This document shows, in pieces, positions 61,054 through 64,000 of a stretch of DNA of 64,000 bases. The translations under genes were made by a program, and so were the position numbers. The DNA lies in contig CACXCB010000039.1 in NCBI GenBank assembly GCA_902766005.1, positions 1 to 64,000 on the forward strand, in the 5' to 3' direction. Under the pieces are notes generated by a model. It worked only from the letters and a program-made list of their open reading frames with translations, was not told the DNA's origin and made no database searches. Source of the DNA: an uncultured Erysipelotrichaceae bacterium. GTDB taxonomy: Bacteria > Bacillota_I > Bacilli_A > Erysipelotrichales > Erysipelotrichaceae. How positions within the stretch are numbered: position 1 is the first letter of the stretch; every line of letters begins with the position of its first letter.

Positions 61054-62298
61054 ATGGCATTGAGTATTGAAAGCGCCATCGAAAGGCTGCTTAATAATTT
61101 AAAAGCCGCCGGGCGCGCCGACGCAACCCTCGATCTGTATCGATATACCCTGAAACCATTAATCAATGAATGTGGTCATTCGATGAACGAACCGTGCAAT
61201 CAAAGTACAATCGATAATCTTCTTAAGAAAGTTGAGGAAAGATACGCTGAAGGAAAAATTGTGTTTGAGTTTTATCGTTTTTCAAAGCGTGCCTGCAGGC
61301 TGCTTTATGAAAGCGGCACAGAAATGACGATCAATTTGAGTGCTGATACATCTCAGATGAGACGATTCGTTCCAGACAATATGTATGATGGTTTAATCGA
61401 AGACATTATCAAATCTTGCAATTTCTGTGAATCATCTGAGGCTGACATTGGAGCACTTATCAGACGCTTCTTTTGTTTCATTGAAGAAATGAACATCGTA
61501 TTGAATGACGTACAGAATTCTACATTTTTTCAGTTTGCTGACTATTGCTCTGAGACTGTCAAAGGTACGATGTATCGTGTTGTTCGGGCTGTCAAGTGTC
61601 TGAGTAAGTATTTCAAAGAACATAAGATTGGAAATGTCACCGCAGACTTTAGTGGCTTAAAAGCCGGGCCAAGAAACATTCGACTTATCCCTGCTTTTTC
61701 TTCCGAAGAGATCGAAAAATTCTTAAAAGCGATCGATACAGATACACCTATCGGAAAGCGTGATAAAGCAATTATTACGCTTGCTGCGGCTACCGGGATT
61801 CGCGGATGTGATATTGCAGATCTGACCTTTTCTTGCATTGACTGGAAAAAGAAAACGATTCATTTCATACAGAGAAAAATACACCGTCCGTTATTGTTGC
61901 CGGTTCCCAATAGTGTGCTCAACGATATTGCAGATTATATTCTGCACGGACGTCCTGATATTGAATCACAGTATGTCTTTTTAACTTCCAGGGCGCCTTA
62001 CAAACAATTTGATTCATCCATGCACAGTATTATGAAAAAATACTGTGCTAAAGCAGGCGTGGAAAATATAAAGGGAAGAGGGTTTCACAGCGTCAGACGT
62101 TTCTTTGCGACTCAGTCGATTCAAAATGGTGTTTCAATCTTTGCTGTTTCAGAAATGCTCGGACATAAAGATATTTCTGAAGACCGTGTCTATCTTTCGG
62201 TTGATGCCGAAATGAATTCTTTTATCGCTGCTGACTTTTCAGAATGTCAATTGTCTGGAACTGTCTATACATCCTCTGTTTTTGGAGGTATCAGATGA
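61054..62298 (+). CDS. RIT recombinase A (tyrosine recombinase)
   Basis: The 414-residue protein has the catalytic tetrad pattern: AAATGIRGCDIADLTF (first Arg, ~249), a Lys in the beta-hairpin near FIQRKIH, HSVRRFFATQ (His and second Arg, ~345) and GHKDISEDRVYLS (His and Tyr, ~371-380). It is the first gene, with AAAGGAGG 9 nt before the ATG. The N-terminal ~200 residues form the core-binding domain. Its stop overlaps the next gene's start. Confidence 0.92.
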   Translation: MALSIESAIERLLNNLKAAGRADATLDLYRYTLKPLINECGHSMNEPCNQSTIDNLLKKVEERYAEGKIVFEFYRFSKRACRLLYESGTEMTINLSADTSQMRRFVPDNMYDGLIEDIIKSCNFCESSEADIGALIRRFFCFIEEMNIVLNDVQNSTFFQFADYCSETVKGTMYRVVRAVKCLSKYFKEHKIGNVTADFSGLKAGPRNIRLIPAFSSEEIEKFLKAIDTDTPIGKRDKAIITLAAATGIRGCDIADLTFSCIDWKKKTIHFIQRKIHRPLLLPVPNSVLNDIADYILHGRPDIESQYVFLTSRAPYKQFDSSMHSIMKKYCAKAGVENIKGRGFHSVRRFFATQSIQNGVSIFAVSEMLGHKDISEDRVYLSVDAEMNSFIAADFSECQLSGTVYTSSVFGGIR

Positions 62299-63248
62299 AT
62301 ACGGGTAGAGATAAACTGTATACCCAATTGAACGGTATGATTGAGCACCGCCGCAGTCTTGGATATAAAGAAACCACCACATATTCTACTCTTTATCCTT
62401 TTATCGATTATTGCAGTGAAAATTATCCTGATGCGACAGGGATTACAGAAGACATGCTTTCTTCATGGCTGGCTTACCGACAATATAACAGTCCAGGAAC
62501 AGTAAATTCTTTTCTGGCCTGTTTCAATAACCTTTCCTCATACATCAGGTTATGTGGAGAAAGCGCTTATTTGGCAAATGACGGAGAATATTGGGAAAAA
62601 GGAATCGAGTTTGTTCCAACTTTGCTTAATGATGAACAGATAAAATCACTGTTTCACACCATTGATACGACTTTGACACGGAGAAAATGTGATCCGCCAA
62701 CTGAAATCGTTTCACCTGTGCTTTTCAGGTTTATGTATTGCGCTGGCATGCGTCCCGCAGAACCTCTTCACCTGCTTAAAGACGATGTTAATTTAGCTAC
62801 AGGTGATGTTTATATTCGAAAATCAAAAAAGAATAAGGATCGTCACATTATTATTTCCGAAGATTTGCGGAACCTTTGCGTTCAGTTTGATAGCCTTCAG
62901 GACTCTCAGAGAACATATTTCTTTGAACATAACAAATTTCCATTATCCAGAAAATGGATGACACCGCATTTTGTCAGGCTGGCCAGAAAAAGTAATATCG
63001 GAGATGCGTCGGGAAAGCTTCGTCCCTATGATCTTCGGCACATGTTTGCTTCACGTACGATTATGAAGTGGATCGATAATAAGCAGGAGGTTATGGAATT
63101 ACTCCCATATCTTTCGGTATATATGGGACATGAAAACATCAATAGTACGCTGTACTATGTCCATCTCCTTCCTGAACGTTTAAAGGCATCTTCCGGAATT
63201 GACTGGAACATATTCAATTCGGTCTACGGGGGAACTTATGAAGGCTAA
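62295..63248 (+). CDS. RIT recombinase B (tyrosine recombinase)
   Basis: About 317 residues from the ATG at 62295, which overlaps the stop of the first (ATGA) and follows TTTTGGAGG by 6 nt. The tetrad is YCAGMRPAEPLHLL (Arg), RPYDLRHMFA (Arg/His; the first His is replaced by Tyr, PYDLR instead of HDLR) and GHENINSTLYYVHL (His and Tyr). The Y-for-H change is notable but the rest is intact. The ORF's 17 extra upstream codons are excluded. Confidence 0.9.
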   Translation: MNTGRDKLYTQLNGMIEHRRSLGYKETTTYSTLYPFIDYCSENYPDATGITEDMLSSWLAYRQYNSPGTVNSFLACFNNLSSYIRLCGESAYLANDGEYWEKGIEFVPTLLNDEQIKSLFHTIDTTLTRRKCDPPTEIVSPVLFRFMYCAGMRPAEPLHLLKDDVNLATGDVYIRKSKKNKDRHIIISEDLRNLCVQFDSLQDSQRTYFFEHNKFPLSRKWMTPHFVRLARKSNIGDASGKLRPYDLRHMFASRTIMKWIDNKQEVMELLPYLSVYMGHENINSTLYYVHLLPERLKASSGIDWNIFNSVYGGTYEG

Positions 63249-64000
63249 GGATCCAAAATTGTTTGAAACGATAAACAGGTTTCTGACTGAATATATTCCG
63301 GTAATCAAGAGAAGGGACGAAGATACAGTCACTGCATATAAAACAGGTTTGAACACTTTCCTGAACTATATATGTGAAACGAATAACTGTCGTTTGACGG
63401 ACATCACCACAAATGAATTCAAAAGTAAAAATATCCTTGATTATATTCTCAAAATGGCGGATGAGGGATATGCAGTAAAAACGATCAATCTGAGATTATC
63501 CAGCATCAAAAGTTTCTGTAAGTATGCGATGAAGAATAATATCCTGCAGATTGACCAGCTTAATGATATCCTTGAAATCTCTTGTTTGGAAGAAACGGAA
63601 GCCTCTGAATTAATCTATCTTTCTCTTTCGGAAATAACATCTTTGCTTAAGCTGCCTGATCCAAACACAAAATACGGAGCAAGAGACAGATTTTATATCA
63701 TTCTTCTTTATGACAGCGGTGCACGGAATTCCGAAATACTCAATCTTCCGGCAGAGAAATTTAAAATCAATAAAAACGGAACCGGAGAGATCAATTTCCT
63801 CGGTAAAGGGAATAAACCGCGTACGACTCCAATTTCAAAAGAAGTCGTTGATGCATACCATCAGTACTGTAAGTTTTGGGATAAGAAAAAGTATCTTTTT
63901 TATACAATACGCAATGGTATATGTGCACCGATGTCTGCCGATAATGCTGGACGCATTCTCATTAAATATGAGGCTATCATGAAGAAAACACATCCGGACA
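63238..64000 (+). CDS. RIT recombinase C (tyrosine recombinase), truncated by window end
   Basis: An open frame from the ATG at 63238 (GGGGGA 4 nt upstream, overlapping the previous gene by 11 nt) runs to the end with no stop, at least 254 residues. It opens KAKDPKLFETINRFLTEYI, typical of the core-binding domain, and has the first catalytic Arg in LLYDSGARNSEILNLP (~residue 162) with a LGKGNKPRTTPIS hairpin containing the Lys. The His-x-x-Arg and Tyr motifs are outside the window. Confidence 0.88.
   Translation, partial: MKAKDPKLFETINRFLTEYIPVIKRRDEDTVTAYKTGLNTFLNYICETNNCRLTDITTNEFKSKNILDYILKMADEGYAVKTINLRLSSIKSFCKYAMKNNILQIDQLNDILEISCLEETEASELIYLSLSEITSLLKLPDPNTKYGARDRFYIILLYDSGARNSEILNLPAEKFKINKNGTGEINFLGKGNKPRTTPISKEVVDAYHQYCKFWDKKKYLFYTIRNGICAPMSADNAGRILIKYEAIMKKTHPD

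Larger units (their letters stand above)
60928..64000 (+). mobile_element. RIT-type element (three tandem tyrosine recombinases), partial
   Basis: It starts exactly at the break of msmK with TTATTCCGA. Three tyrosine recombinase genes of one orientation overlap one another (61054-62298, 62295-63248, 63238 onward), the organisation known as recombinases in trio. Sizes (414, 317, more than 254 residues) fit RIT elements better than Tn554 (361, 630, 125). The far end lies beyond the window. There is no cargo in the visible part. Confidence 0.85.

Overview
The window is chromosomal DNA of a low-to-moderate GC Firmicute. Strong AAGGAGG-type ribosome binding sites, short sigma-A promoters, a CcpA-type cre box, a GltD-like flavoprotein, many HAD phosphatases, 6-phospho-beta-glucosidases and an L-rhamnose operon fit a host-associated anaerobe. 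An Erysipelotrichaceae-like gut bacterium is my best guess, but no marker gene here proves it.

Layout. 0.1-5.6 kb: a zinc-ribbon protein and a Sel1-like protein divergent from a TetR regulator, then a tyrosine phosphatase, a metallophosphatase and DegV. 5.6-10.8 kb: a catabolite-controlled operon with an orphan 84-aa protein and two GH1 6-phospho-beta-glucosidases, an oxidoreductase, and thiT under a TPP riboswitch. 10.8-14.4 kb: a lipase-like protein, a PNPOx-like protein, a lipoprotein and a membrane protein. 14.4-23.4 kb: a large Fe-S/FAD oxidoreductase divergent from a LysR regulator, an MBL hydrolase, a Bce-like ABC pair with a short permease, an amidohydrolase, a HAD phosphatase and a CsoR-like repressor. 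23.5-30.6 kb: a glycosyltransferase followed directly by a TnpB relic, then two transcription units of hydrolases and methyltransferases that share a 16-bp operator. 30.6-34.5 kb: HAD phosphatase, pgi, a spermidine-synthase-like protein and an acetyltransferase.

34.5-40.3 kb is the most unusual part: a complete agr-like quorum-sensing island. It has agrB, an agrD of only 47 codons that overlaps agrB and has serine but no cysteine in its predicted core, two LytTR response regulators, a GHKL histidine kinase, an XRE regulator and a secreted protein. The secreted gene sits behind a promoter carrying two 14-bp direct repeats exactly 21 bp apart, with a related repeat pair upstream of agrBD. The island is visibly AT-richer than its neighbours. 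The genes suggest a serine-lactone peptide circuit controlling a secreted product.

40.3-52.9 kb: MFS transporter, M29 and M20 peptidases, two phosphatases (one ThrH), a small cassette flanked by 36-bp repeats (ybjQ plus a GNAT relic), a GntR-ABC operon, a lipase, a thioesterase, and an AraC/Y-family polymerase/YolD-like cassette. 52.9-56.6 kb: rhamnose operon rhaB-rhaD with an arabinose/fucose-isomerase-type protein where rhaA would be expected. 56.7-59.9 kb: SNF2 helicase and LysR regulator. 59.9-64.0 kb: an msmK-type sugar ABC ATPase cut at its Walker A motif by a three-recombinase (RIT-type) element, whose third recombinase runs off the window. I saw no rRNA, tRNA or CRISPR array.
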